Of a DNA stretch of 61,151 nucleotides, positions 27,673 through 35,938 are shown in pieces. The position numbers and the translations under genes are program-made. This DNA comes from Haloarculaceae archaeon (GTDB lineage: Archaea > Halobacteriota > Halobacteria > Halobacteriales > Haloarculaceae): positions 1 through 61,151 of the forward strand of contig SKTU01000010.1 in assembly GCA_007122455.1 (NCBI GenBank), written 5' to 3'. The stretch's first letter is position 1; each line of letters begins with the position of its first letter. Under the pieces are notes generated by a model. It was not told where the DNA came from. It made no database searches and saw only the letters and a list, made by a program, of their open reading frames with translations.

Positions 27673-27999
27673 ATGGAGCTCACTCGGGATCCGATCGAGT
27701 ACAGCCGACGACTGGTGCTCGTCGTCCTCCTGCCGGTACTGGTGATCGATCTCGTCGTCGGCCTTCCGGGCGGCGTCTTCCTCGCGGTCGTCGGCGCCGT
27801 CTTCGTCGCCGCTGCGGCGATCCACGCGATCGGCGAGGAGTACCGTGCGACGGCGGGGTGGCTCTGCTTCGGCGTCGCCCTCGTCGTCCTTGCAGCCGTC
27901 GACGTCGTCGCGAGCCCGCTCTACACCGCGACGTTCGCCGTCCTCCTCGTCGCCGGGCTGCTGTTTCTCGCCAGCGAGCGGTTGACCGGTTCCGATTAA
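27673..27999 (+). CDS. Small four-helix membrane protein
   Basis: 108 residues with about four hydrophobic segments: YSRRLVLVVLLPVLVIDLVV, FLAVVGAVFVAAAAIHAIG, CFGVALVVLAAVDVVASPL and FAVLLVAGLLFLASERL. Start GGATCCG-type ATG at 27673 just after the zinc-ribbon gene (47 nt), same strand. The 3' end overlaps the convergent LLM gene by 4 nt. Function unknown. Confidence 0.62.
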   Translation: MELTRDPIEYSRRLVLVVLLPVLVIDLVVGLPGGVFLAVVGAVFVAAAAIHAIGEEYRATAGWLCFGVALVVLAAVDVVASPLYTATFAVLLVAGLLFLASERLTGSD

Positions 28000-28982
28000 A
28001 CGTTCGGTATTACCTCGTCACCGAACAGTTCCACGTTCTCGATCGCGTCCTCGTAGGGGAGCCCCGGCCAATGGGTCCGGAAGACGACGTGGCTCGCGTC
28101 GAGTTCCTCCTCGTACCGCTCGATCTCCGCGCACACCTCCGTCGGCGTCCCGAGAACGAACCGATCCGCCGCGAGCTCCTCGAACGGTCGGTGGAGGTCC
28201 CGTTCGTCCTCCATCGCCTCGTCCTGTCCCCAGTCGATGTACGTCTGATACTTCTCCCAGAGATACTCCCGCGCCGTCTCGATCGCCTCCGAGCGACTCT
28301 CCGCGACGAACGCCTCCCGCGTCACCGGGACGCTCGTGTCGAGCCCACGCTCGAGACGGATCGGGTCGTAGCAGTCGCGCTTCTGCGTTCGGATCTCCCC
28401 GATCGTCGCGTGGGGGTTGATGAACCACGCGTCGGTCATCCGGGCGGCGCGCTCGACTGCCGGATCGGCGTTCGCCGCCATCCACGTCTCTATCTCCTCG
28501 AGACGATTCGGGATCGTAACGCCGTCGACGCTGTAGAACTCCCCGTCGTAGCTGACGTCCCGTTCGGTGAGGAGCCGCTCGGTGAGTTCCAGCCCCTCGA
28601 CGAGGCGAGGGACGCGCTCGCGTCGCGGGACGCCGAACGCCTCGAACTCCACGTTCCGGTAGCCGGCACCGACGCCGAGGATCGTCCGTCCGTCGTGGAA
28701 CGTGTCGAGCGTGGCGATTCGCTCGGCGAGATCGACCGGATGGTGAAACGGCAACAGCACGATCCCGGTCGCGATCTCCATCCCCGACAGCTCGGCGGTG
28801 AGCCGGGAGAGGAAGGGGAGCAGCTGTAGTTGCTGGAAGCTCGAGAGGTAATGTTGACCCGCGCTTAAGTGGTCGAACCCCGCCTCCGACGCCGCGCGGG
28901 CGAGTTCGAGCGTCCCCTCGAACAGTTCGGTCGCCGATTCGTCGGTGCCGCCTTGCGGATTGACGTACAGGCCGAGTCGCAT
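27996..28982 (-). CDS. LLM-class flavin/F420-dependent oxidoreductase
   Basis: 328 residues. LGLYVNPQGG, AAEAGF-like SEAGFDHLSAGQHYL, ATGIVLLPFHHPVDLAERI and ILGVGAGYRNVEFEAFG are the bacterial-luciferase-like TIM-barrel motifs. Members use FMN or coenzyme F420; the F420 genes cofG/cofH in the same window make F420 use plausible but not proven. The end RFVLGTPTEVCAEIERYEEELDASHVV is the usual C-terminal family signature. Operon partners on the same strand are weak: the next gene is 55 nt upstream. Confidence 0.88.
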   Translation of the reverse strand: MRLGLYVNPQGGTDESATELFEGTLELARAASEAGFDHLSAGQHYLSSFQQLQLLPFLSRLTAELSGMEIATGIVLLPFHHPVDLAERIATLDTFHDGRTILGVGAGYRNVEFEAFGVPRRERVPRLVEGLELTERLLTERDVSYDGEFYSVDGVTIPNRLEEIETWMAANADPAVERAARMTDAWFINPHATIGEIRTQKRDCYDPIRLERGLDTSVPVTREAFVAESRSEAIETAREYLWEKYQTYIDWGQDEAMEDERDLHRPFEELAADRFVLGTPTEVCAEIERYEEELDASHVVFRTHWPGLPYEDAIENVELFGDEVIPNV

Positions 28983-29036
28983 AGGGGCGAATCGGCGGCG
29001 TTCGCCTTAACTGTGTGTCGGGCTAACAGCCGCCGA

Positions 29037-29489
29037 TCACTCGGCGTCCTGCTCGCGGATGGCTTCGATGTGGTCGCGCGCGCTCGGACCGACGTCGTCG
29101 TGCCACTCGATGAGCTGAACCTGCAGGCCGAACCACGACTTGGGATGGAGCGTCGCCTCGTCGCGGACGCCGGGGATGGTGTCCTCCATGATCACTTCGC
29201 CGCCGACGGCTGTCATCGCTTCGACTGTGGCGTCGAGATCCTTGACGTTGACCCCGATGTGGTGAAAGCCCGGGCCACGGTGTTCGAGGTAGTCGGCGAT
29301 GAAGCTCTCCTCGGAGATCGGTTCGATGAGCGTGAACATGTCCGAGCCCGCCAGGAGATAGGCCGTGCGGTAACCCCACTCCTCGGTCGTCTTCGTCCAG
29401 ACGTGTTCGGCGCCGGTCGCGCCGACGAACCCTTCGACCGCGGAATCGAGATCCTCGACGACGGCCGCGATGTGGTCGATTTCGTACAT
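29037..29489 (-). CDS. VOC-family protein, methylmalonyl-CoA epimerase-like
   Basis: 150 residues, two beta-alpha-beta-beta-beta modules. MYEIDHIAAVVEDLDSAVEG and GPGFHHIGVNVKDLDATVEAM contain the repeated His of the metal site, with later acidic ligands in FTLIEPISE and VQLIEWHDD. This matches the glyoxalase/methylmalonyl-CoA epimerase group; the exact substrate is not determined. ATG at 29489 rather than the in-frame GTG one codon upstream. It lies between an LLM oxidoreductase and a PadR regulator. Confidence 0.78.
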   Translation of the reverse strand: MYEIDHIAAVVEDLDSAVEGFVGATGAEHVWTKTTEEWGYRTAYLLAGSDMFTLIEPISEESFIADYLEHRGPGFHHIGVNVKDLDATVEAMTAVGGEVIMEDTIPGVRDEATLHPKSWFGLQVQLIEWHDDVGPSARDHIEAIREQDAE

Positions 29490-29561
29490 CACTCTCCCGG
29501 AGGGGACGGACGGTAATTAACTCTTATAAGCGCCGACGACCGGACGCGTGACCGCAAACAG

Positions 29562-30086
29562 CTACGTGCGGGGGTGAGGTCGTTCCCGAAGCTCCTCGAT
29601 CCACTCGACGTAGACGTCGGCGACTCTGGCGTTGAGATCCATCAGTGACCGACGGAAGCCGACGGCGGAGTCGACCTCGGCCGCGTGGTATCCGTGGACC
29701 TCGGACCACTCCTCTCGGGCCTGTCTGAAGTGGTCGGCGAGCGCCGCCAGCTCCTCGTCGCAGGCGTCCGGCGGGAGGTGGTGAAGAAAGGTGAGTTTGG
29801 TGAAGAGGCGGGCGTCGCCGGGGAGATCCCGTACGTCGTCGATCGGCGTCCGAAGCAGCTCCTCGAGCCGCTCCTCGCCCGCGTCGGTTAGCGTGTACGT
29901 TCCGTCGATCCGGACGACGAGTTCGGTCTCCTCGAGGTCGTTCAGAACGGGGCCGAGCGAGCCGTATCCCGCCGTCACGTGTCGACCGACCGTGTGCTGG
30001 AGCGTCTCGCGGATCTCCGGCAGCGCCGCGTCGCCGTCGGCGAGTACGCCCAGGATTCCGAGTTCGATGCGGTCGCGCGTGTCCAT
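29562..30086 (-). CDS. PadR-family transcriptional regulator
   Basis: 174 residues. RIELGILGVLADGDAALPEI and YGSLGPVLNDLEETELVVRIDGTYTLTDAGEERL form the PadR winged helix, and the C-terminal half is the helical dimerisation region (LFTKLTFLHHLPPDACDEEL). It is divergent from the threonine-synthase-like gene, so it may autoregulate that promoter. An in-frame longer N-terminus is open, but the PadR fold begins at this ATG. Confidence 0.82.
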   Translation of the reverse strand: MDTRDRIELGILGVLADGDAALPEIRETLQHTVGRHVTAGYGSLGPVLNDLEETELVVRIDGTYTLTDAGEERLEELLRTPIDDVRDLPGDARLFTKLTFLHHLPPDACDEELAALADHFRQAREEWSEVHGYHAAEVDSAVGFRRSLMDLNARVADVYVEWIEELRERPHPRT

Positions 30087-30170
30087 ACCCCTCTTAGGGA
30101 GTGACCGCTCAAAGAGGTTGAGGTCCGAACCGGCCGTGGTATTATGGGACGCGGTTGCGAACGGCGACCG

Positions 30171-31406
30171 ATGGAGACGCACCGCTCACTCGCGACCGGT
30201 CAGCGACCGATCGCCGACGACACTCGGGAGTACCCGCTGTGGCCGCCGCTGACCGAGGGCGACCCCGACGCGGAGGAGCCATACCCACTCGAGGTGAGCT
30301 ACGACTACGGCGCGGTCGATCCGGCCCTCTTCGAACCACCGCCGACCCCCGGAATCCAGCGGTGGGCGCCGTTGCTCCCGCCACTGGTTTCGGAGACGGA
30401 TCTGGGCGAGGGCGCGACGCCACTGCTGTCGGCTCCCGCCGTCGCCGAACGGTGTGGCGTCGAGTCGCTCTATCTGAAGGACGAGAGCCAGAACCCGACG
30501 TGGAGCCAGAAGGACCGACTCAACAGGTGTGCGGTGAGCGCCGCAGTTCACACCGACGCCGCCGGCGTCGTCGTCTCCTCGACGGGGAACCACGGCGCCT
30601 CGGCAGCGGCGTATGCGGCCCGTGCCGGGCTACCGTGCGTCGTTCTCACGTCGCCGTCGATCCCGGCCGCGTCGGCGGCGTTCATCGACGCCTACGGCGC
30701 AGCCGTCGTCGCGGTCGACGACTGGGAGCTCAAGCGGCGCACCATCGAGTGGCTGACAGTCGAATGCGGCTATCACCCGGTCAGCAGCCGAACGGAACCG
30801 CACACCGGCCACCCGTTCGGCCCGGAGGGATACAAGACGATCGCCTACGAGATCTACCACGAGTTAACGGTCACTCCGGGGACCGTTTTCGTTCCGACCG
30901 CGTTCTCGGAGCTGCTATACGGCGTCTGGAAGGGGTTCGACGAACTTCGACGGCTCGGCGTGACCGACACCGTCCCGCGAATGGTTCCGGTCGAACCGGC
31001 TGCCCGCGGACCGCTCTCGGCAGCGATCGAGGCCGAGGAGGCGTTCGCGACGGTTCCCGCCGAACCGACGGACGCCCGCTCGCTGGCGGCGACGACGAAC
31101 GGCTACCGGGGCGTCCACGCGATCCGGGAGAGCGACGGCTACCCGGTGACTGTCGACGACGACCGGATACGCGAGGCTCGAACGCGACTGGCGCGAAACG
31201 GCTGGTGGCAGGAGGGTTCCGGTGCCGCTGGCGTCGCCGGGGTTCGGGCGGCCGTCGAGGCCGACGAACCGGTCCCCTCCCCCGTCGTCGCACTCGCGAC
31301 CTCGAGCGGTTTCAAGGACGGTGATCGTATCGAACCGCCGATCGTCGAGGAATCTGTGGACGCGATACGGGAGCTGCTTGCCGATCGGTACGGGCTCGAG
31401 CCGTAG
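30171..31406 (+). CDS. PLP-dependent beta-replacing enzyme, threonine synthase-like
   Basis: 411 residues of fold type II PLP enzyme. ATPLLSAPAVAERCGVESLYLKDE is followed by NPTWSQKDRLNRCAVSAAV with Lys114 as Schiff-base lysine, then the phosphate loop SSTGNHGASAAAYAA. In threonine synthase the first block is usually NPTGSFKDR, so W and Q replace G and F at two specificity-shaping positions; cysteate synthase or an unknown beta-replacement is possible. The ATG at 30171 is preferred over 30144, since GTATTAT at 30138-30144 looks like its TATA box. Divergent from PadR. Confidence 0.82.
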   Translation: METHRSLATGQRPIADDTREYPLWPPLTEGDPDAEEPYPLEVSYDYGAVDPALFEPPPTPGIQRWAPLLPPLVSETDLGEGATPLLSAPAVAERCGVESLYLKDESQNPTWSQKDRLNRCAVSAAVHTDAAGVVVSSTGNHGASAAAYAARAGLPCVVLTSPSIPAASAAFIDAYGAAVVAVDDWELKRRTIEWLTVECGYHPVSSRTEPHTGHPFGPEGYKTIAYEIYHELTVTPGTVFVPTAFSELLYGVWKGFDELRRLGVTDTVPRMVPVEPAARGPLSAAIEAEEAFATVPAEPTDARSLAATTNGYRGVHAIRESDGYPVTVDDDRIREARTRLARNGWWQEGSGAAGVAGVRAAVEADEPVPSPVVALATSSGFKDGDRIEPPIVEESVDAIRELLADRYGLEP

Positions 31407-31453
31407 CGTCCCAACTGAACTACACGTATTTCCCTGGCTGTGTAGCCGTCACC

Positions 31454-31690
31454 ATGGAGATTCCGATCGCGGGCGGGGTCGCTCAGCTGCCCGGCAGACC
31501 GGAATTACTCGTCATCGATCCCCTCCTGCTCCCCGTGATCGTGGTCGTGGCCGTCACCGGTGCGATCGCGTACTACCTCTCGCAACGACCGGACGAAGCG
31601 ACCGAAGACGACCGACGGCGGATCGAACAGCTCGAACGGCGCGTCGAGGAGTTGGAGTCGAAAGTGGGCGAGGAACGTGGGGAGGAGTAG
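31454..31690 (+). CDS. Small membrane-anchored coiled-coil protein
   Basis: 78 residues. A single hydrophobic segment LLPVIVVVAVTGAIAYYL (about 25-43) is followed by a charged heptad-like helix (RRIEQLERRVEELESKV) that should form a coiled coil in the cytoplasm. ATG 47 nt after the PLP enzyme stop, same strand. No known family; it could be an oligomerising anchor or a small regulator. Confidence 0.62.
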   Translation: MEIPIAGGVAQLPGRPELLVIDPLLLPVIVVVAVTGAIAYYLSQRPDEATEDDRRRIEQLERRVEELESKVGEERGEE

Positions 31691-31831
31691 GCAGTCACCG
31701 GGGATGCAGGCACAATCTTAATGGCGCTGGTATCTCGAGTCGGTCGTGAGGAACACAGATGCACGGAACACCGTCGCCGCCGGACGCCGTACCGCTCGCC
31801 GACCGAGACGTCACCACGGAGCGTCGTGCCG

Positions 31832-33496
31832 ATGCCTGCTGATCTCGTACTCCGCGGCGGTGACGTCGTCACGCTCGACCCGGACGTCCCGGACGGGGAG
31901 GCGATCGCGATCGTCGACGAGCGCATCGTCGCCGTCGGAACGGACGAGGAGATAGAGTCCCACGTCGGGGCCGAGACGGATGTGGTCGAGCTCGACGGGC
32001 GCGCGGCGCTTCCGGGCTTCATCGACACCCACCTGCACGTCCCGATGGGCGGCCAGCGGATGACCCACGTCAACTGCCGATCGCCGCCGAACGCCTCGAT
32101 CGCCGACGTCGTCGAGCGGATCCGCGAGCGGGCCGAATCGACGCCGGACGGCGAGTGGATCATCTGCAGCGGCTACAACCTCGGACTCGTCTGGGAGGCG
32201 GAGGGCCGACACATCGATCGCTGGGACATCGACGAGGCGGCACCGAACAACCCGGTCCAGATCAACAGCGTCGGCGGACACACGGGGAGCATCTACAACT
32301 CGGCGGCGCTGGAGATCGCCGGCATCTCGAAGGCGACCCCGGATCCGGAGCCGCCGGCCGTCATCGAGCGCGACGAGAAAGGTCGTCCGTCCGGACTGGT
32401 CAGCGAGCACGCCGAGGAGCCGCTTCACGAGGCGATCCCCGACCGGACGGCGGCGGACCGCAGAGCGGACGTCGAGCGCGCGTTCGAGCAGCTGCTCGAG
32501 TGGGGAATCACGACGGCCCACGAGGCACTTACCGCCCCGGAGGAACTCCGGGTCTACCAGCGGCTCGAGCGCGAAGGGTCGCTCCCGATCCGCCTCGGAC
32601 TGATGATCCAGGGCGACGCCAGCGACGGGCTCGGCTCGGAGGGAACGGACGTGCTCGAAGCGCTGTCGACTGCCGGGATCGAGACGGGGTTCGGGAGCGA
32701 CCGGCTCTTCGTCGTCGGTGTGAAGTACTTCATGGACGGGGCATTTACCGGGCGAACCGCCGCGATGTACGAACCCTACGAGGGTGAGCCGGTTCCGGAG
32801 GATTCCCCGCAGTACGACGGCGTACTCCACATCGAACCCGACTACTTCGCCGACCGAGTGCAGCGCGCCCACGAGGCGAACCTTCGCGTCTGCGTCCACG
32901 GTCAGGGCGACCGTGGGATCGACCACATCCTCGACGCCTTCGAGGCCGCCGTCGACCCGGACGAGGACCACCGCTATCGGATCGAACACGCCGGTCTCAC
33001 GTATCCCGAGCAGCTCGATCGGATCGAGGAACTCGGCGTCTGCGTCTCCTCGTCGATCAACTTCCTCGGTGCGGACGTCTCGCGGAACTGGGTGTACTGG
33101 GGCGAGGAGCGGATGGGATCGACGTACGCGCTCGGATCGCTCCGCGAGCGGGGGATTCCAACCGCGGCCAACGGCGACTGGCCGGTCGCGACCGCCGATC
33201 CGCTGCTGGCGCTGCGAACGGCAGTGAGCCGGGAGACGGTCACCGGCGACGTCGTCGGTCCGAGCCAGCGGATCGACGTCGAGGACGCGCTCGAACTCTA
33301 CGGTCCGGAGGCGGCGTATCTCGGCTTCAACGAGGACGAGAAGGGAACACTGACACCGGGGAAACTCGGCGACGTGACGGTGCTCTCGGCGGATCCGCGC
33401 GACGTCGAACCGGCTGACATCGCCGATCTCGACATCGAGTACACGATCGTCGGCGGCTCGACCGCCTACGACGCCGACCGCGGCATCGTCGCGTGA
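31832..33496 (+). CDS. Amidohydrolase (YtcJ-like, metal-dependent)
   Basis: 554 residues. The HxH metal motif is LPGFIDTHLHVPM, with FMDGAFTGRTAAMYEPY, LRVCVHGQGDRGIDHILDAF and RIEHAGLTYPEQL, then a beta-sandwich closing at KGTLTPGKLGDVTVLS. This is the amidohydrolase 3/YtcJ family, often acting on N-acyl or cyclic amides; substrate unknown. A paralogue lies at 40674-42179. The start at 31832 fits the family; the frame is open farther upstream through a poorly conserved Arg-rich segment. Confidence 0.88.
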   Translation: MPADLVLRGGDVVTLDPDVPDGEAIAIVDERIVAVGTDEEIESHVGAETDVVELDGRAALPGFIDTHLHVPMGGQRMTHVNCRSPPNASIADVVERIRERAESTPDGEWIICSGYNLGLVWEAEGRHIDRWDIDEAAPNNPVQINSVGGHTGSIYNSAALEIAGISKATPDPEPPAVIERDEKGRPSGLVSEHAEEPLHEAIPDRTAADRRADVERAFEQLLEWGITTAHEALTAPEELRVYQRLEREGSLPIRLGLMIQGDASDGLGSEGTDVLEALSTAGIETGFGSDRLFVVGVKYFMDGAFTGRTAAMYEPYEGEPVPEDSPQYDGVLHIEPDYFADRVQRAHEANLRVCVHGQGDRGIDHILDAFEAAVDPDEDHRYRIEHAGLTYPEQLDRIEELGVCVSSSINFLGADVSRNWVYWGEERMGSTYALGSLRERGIPTAANGDWPVATADPLLALRTAVSRETVTGDVVGPSQRIDVEDALELYGPEAAYLGFNEDEKGTLTPGKLGDVTVLSADPRDVEPADIADLDIEYTIVGGSTAYDADRGIVA

Positions 33497-33520
33497 GCTA
33501 CCGAGCGTCGAGGAAGTAGT

Positions 33521-34510
33521 TTACGAGTGGCCGTCGATCTCGACGGGACCGTACGGCTCCTCGAGATAGTCGAGATCGTCGTCCGAGAGATCGATTTCGA
33601 GCGCCTCGACCGCCGACTCGAGATGTTCGACGCTCGTCGTCCCGACGATCGGGGCGTCGACGACGTCCTGATGGAGGAGCCACGAGAGGGCGATTTGGGC
33701 CATCGTCACTCCCTTTTGGTCGGCGAGTTCCTCGACGCGACCGTTGATCTCCGCCCCGCCGTTGGACTGATACGTGTCGATCCGGTTGGCCATCCGGTCG
33801 TCGGCGTCCATGTACTGTCCCCGAACCGTCTCGAGGAACGCCTCGTGGGGACGGGTGAGATAGCCGCGAGCGAGCGGGCTCCAGGGGATGACACCGATCC
33901 CCTCCCGCTGACAGAGCGGCAGCATCTCCCGCTCTTCCTCTCGATACGTCAGGTTGTAGTGGTTCTGCATCGTGACGAACCGATCGGCGTTCAGTCGGTC
34001 GCTGGTGTGCAAGGCGTCGGCGAACTGGTGAGCCCACATCGACGACGCGCCGAGATAGCGAACCGAGCCGCGACGGACGGTGTCGTCGAGCGCGCGAACC
34101 GTCTGGGCGATCGGCGTGTCGTAATCCCACCGGTGAGTCTGATAGAGATCGATCGTTTCCATCCTCAACCGATCCAGCGACGCCGCAAGCTCCTGTTCGA
34201 TCGTCTTCCTGGAGAGGCCACTCGCGTTGGGGTGGTCATCGACCGGATTGTACACCTTCGTCGCGACGACCTGTTCGCCCCTGTCGTAATCGTCGAGCAC
34301 GTTGCCGAGAACGCGCTCGGAGTCGCCCGCCGAGTAGACGTTCGCCGTGTCGAAGAAGTTGATTCCGAGATCGATCGCGCGCTCGATTATCGGCCGGCTC
34401 TCGTCCTCGTCGAGGACCCACTCGCGCCACTCCGGATCGCCGAAACTCATGCAGCCGAGACAGATCCTGCTGACGGTCATTCCCGTGTCGCCGAGTGTCG
34501 TGTACTCCAT
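33521..34510 (-). CDS. Aldo/keto reductase
   Basis: 329 residues. MEYTTLGDTGMTVSRICLG, FFDTANVYSAGDSE (catalytic Asp and Tyr), VVATKVYN (Lys) and LYQTHRWD (His) give the AKR tetrad; GVIPWSPLARGYLT is also typical. NADPH-dependent reduction of aldehydes or ketones is expected; the natural substrate is unknown. ATG at 34510 is preferred over a start six codons upstream. Convergent with the preceding amidohydrolase (24 nt) and divergent from the MFS gene. Confidence 0.9.
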   Translation of the reverse strand: MEYTTLGDTGMTVSRICLGCMSFGDPEWREWVLDEDESRPIIERAIDLGINFFDTANVYSAGDSERVLGNVLDDYDRGEQVVATKVYNPVDDHPNASGLSRKTIEQELAASLDRLRMETIDLYQTHRWDYDTPIAQTVRALDDTVRRGSVRYLGASSMWAHQFADALHTSDRLNADRFVTMQNHYNLTYREEEREMLPLCQREGIGVIPWSPLARGYLTRPHEAFLETVRGQYMDADDRMANRIDTYQSNGGAEINGRVEELADQKGVTMAQIALSWLLHQDVVDAPIVGTTSVEHLESAVEALEIDLSDDDLDYLEEPYGPVEIDGHS

Positions 34511-34600
34511 ACCCCGTGTCACGGTCAACCACGGCCAAAAAGGTTCGCGTGACAGTCGAACCGGTCGATCCTACCAGTAAGAATTGCCAGCACGCCCCGG

Positions 34601-34609
34601 ACTATATTG
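34601..34609 (+). promoter_or_regulatory. TATA box of the OFA-like MFS gene
   Basis: ACTATATTG lies 21-29 nt before the ATG at 34630. Confidence 0.45.
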
Positions 34610-34629
34610 CCGATCGTACAGTGACCGGT

Positions 34630-35892
34630 ATGGTCGACGGTGACAGCTGGCTCCGCTCGTTTCTCGCCGACGTCGGGCTCTACTACGGCTGGTTCGTCGT
34701 CGTCGGCTGCTTTCTGCTGTCGACGATGACCGCCGGCGTGATCTACTCGTTCAGCGTGTTTCTCGGACCGATCCTCGAAGCGTACGGTCGCTCCCACGGG
34801 AACACGTCGCTCGTCTTCAGCCTCCAGTCGCTCGTGACGTTCGGCGGTGCCGCTGTACTCGGTTTCGCGGTCGATCGGTACGGGCTCCGACGGCTGCTCG
34901 TGCTCGCGGCCGCGCTTCTCGGTGGCGGATTGGTGGCGGCGAGTCGGGCGCCGACGTTCGAGGTGGTCGTCGTCTCCTACAGCATCGTCGCCGCGGCGGG
35001 GCTCGGAATCACGTTCGTCGTCGCCTACACCACGCCGCCGCGGTGGTTCGACCGCCGCCGCGGGCTCGCAACCGGCATCGCCGTCTCCGGGTGGGGGGTC
35101 GGCATCGTCGCGGGACCACCGACGTCGGAGTGGCTCATCCGACAGTTCGGCTGGCAGGGCGCGTATCTGTGGCTCGGTGGCGCGTCGCTCGCCGCGATCG
35201 CCGTCTCGCTCGTGCTGTTGGCCGATCGGCCGAACGCGATCGGAATCGACTCGACCGTCGAGTTCGACGAACCGCCCGCAGCCGCTCGCACCGAGCGGAC
35301 GCTTCGCGAGCAGTTCGCCGAGGCCGCGGCGATCGTCCGGACGACGACGTTCGCGCTCGTCTTTGTCGGTCTCCTGTTGGCGTTCGTCCCGTCGTACGCG
35401 GTGTTGATCTACCTCGTCGAGTTCACCGAATCGGTCGGGATCGACCGACGGATCGGCGTCTTCGCCGTCAGCACGGCCGGCGTCGCGAACATCGTCGCGA
35501 AGTTCACGGTCGGGGTGATCGCCGACCGCGCGGGGATGGATCTCACGCTGGCCGGCTGCGTGGCGGTGATGAGCGCCGCCGCCTACGGGCTCGTCATCGT
35601 CCCGACCCCGCTGTCGCTGCTCGTTTTGGCCGCGATCTTCGGGCTCGGCTACGGCGGGATCGCGACGCTGATGTCGCCGCTCGTCGCCGGACTCTTCGGA
35701 ACCGCCGACCTCAGCACGCTGTTCGGCATCACGTCGATCGGGTTCGGGATCGCCGGGCTGACCGTCCCGTACCTGGTCGGCGTCGGCGTCGACACGTTCG
35801 GCACCTACGAGTGGCCGTTCCTGGCGGCGACGACGGTGGGCGTCGCCTCGATCGGCATTTTCCTTTTGATTCGATCCCGCCGGGAACGCTGA
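34630..35892 (+). CDS. Major facilitator superfamily transporter (oxalate/formate antiporter-like)
   Basis: 420 residues with twelve predicted helices. YYGWFVVVGCFLLSTMTAG near the start and VYSFSVFLGPILEAYGRSHG-like sequence, with the loop LGFAVDRYGLRRLLVL and the repeat VGVIADRAGMDLTLAG, match the monocarboxylate/OFA group. Transport of an organic acid is plausible but untested. An upstream in-frame extension of 45 codons is rejected because the TATA box at 34601-34609 lies inside it. Divergent from the aldo/keto reductase. Confidence 0.86.
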   Translation: MVDGDSWLRSFLADVGLYYGWFVVVGCFLLSTMTAGVIYSFSVFLGPILEAYGRSHGNTSLVFSLQSLVTFGGAAVLGFAVDRYGLRRLLVLAAALLGGGLVAASRAPTFEVVVVSYSIVAAAGLGITFVVAYTTPPRWFDRRRGLATGIAVSGWGVGIVAGPPTSEWLIRQFGWQGAYLWLGGASLAAIAVSLVLLADRPNAIGIDSTVEFDEPPAAARTERTLREQFAEAAAIVRTTTFALVFVGLLLAFVPSYAVLIYLVEFTESVGIDRRIGVFAVSTAGVANIVAKFTVGVIADRAGMDLTLAGCVAVMSAAAYGLVIVPTPLSLLVLAAIFGLGYGGIATLMSPLVAGLFGTADLSTLFGITSIGFGIAGLTVPYLVGVGVDTFGTYEWPFLAATTVGVASIGIFLLIRSRRER

Positions 35893-35938
35893 CGGTACTT
35901 TCAAGGATCGTCACGGCGAACTTCCGGCGAGAGAGACG

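Noticed and set aside
30144-30170. Alternative ATG for the threonine-synthase-like protein
   Set aside because: It overlaps the likely TATA box; the downstream ATG has leaderless spacing.
34525-35904. 459-codon minus frame across the OFA-like MFS gene
   Set aside because: Very Arg/Asp-rich composition and no family; shadow of the MFS gene.
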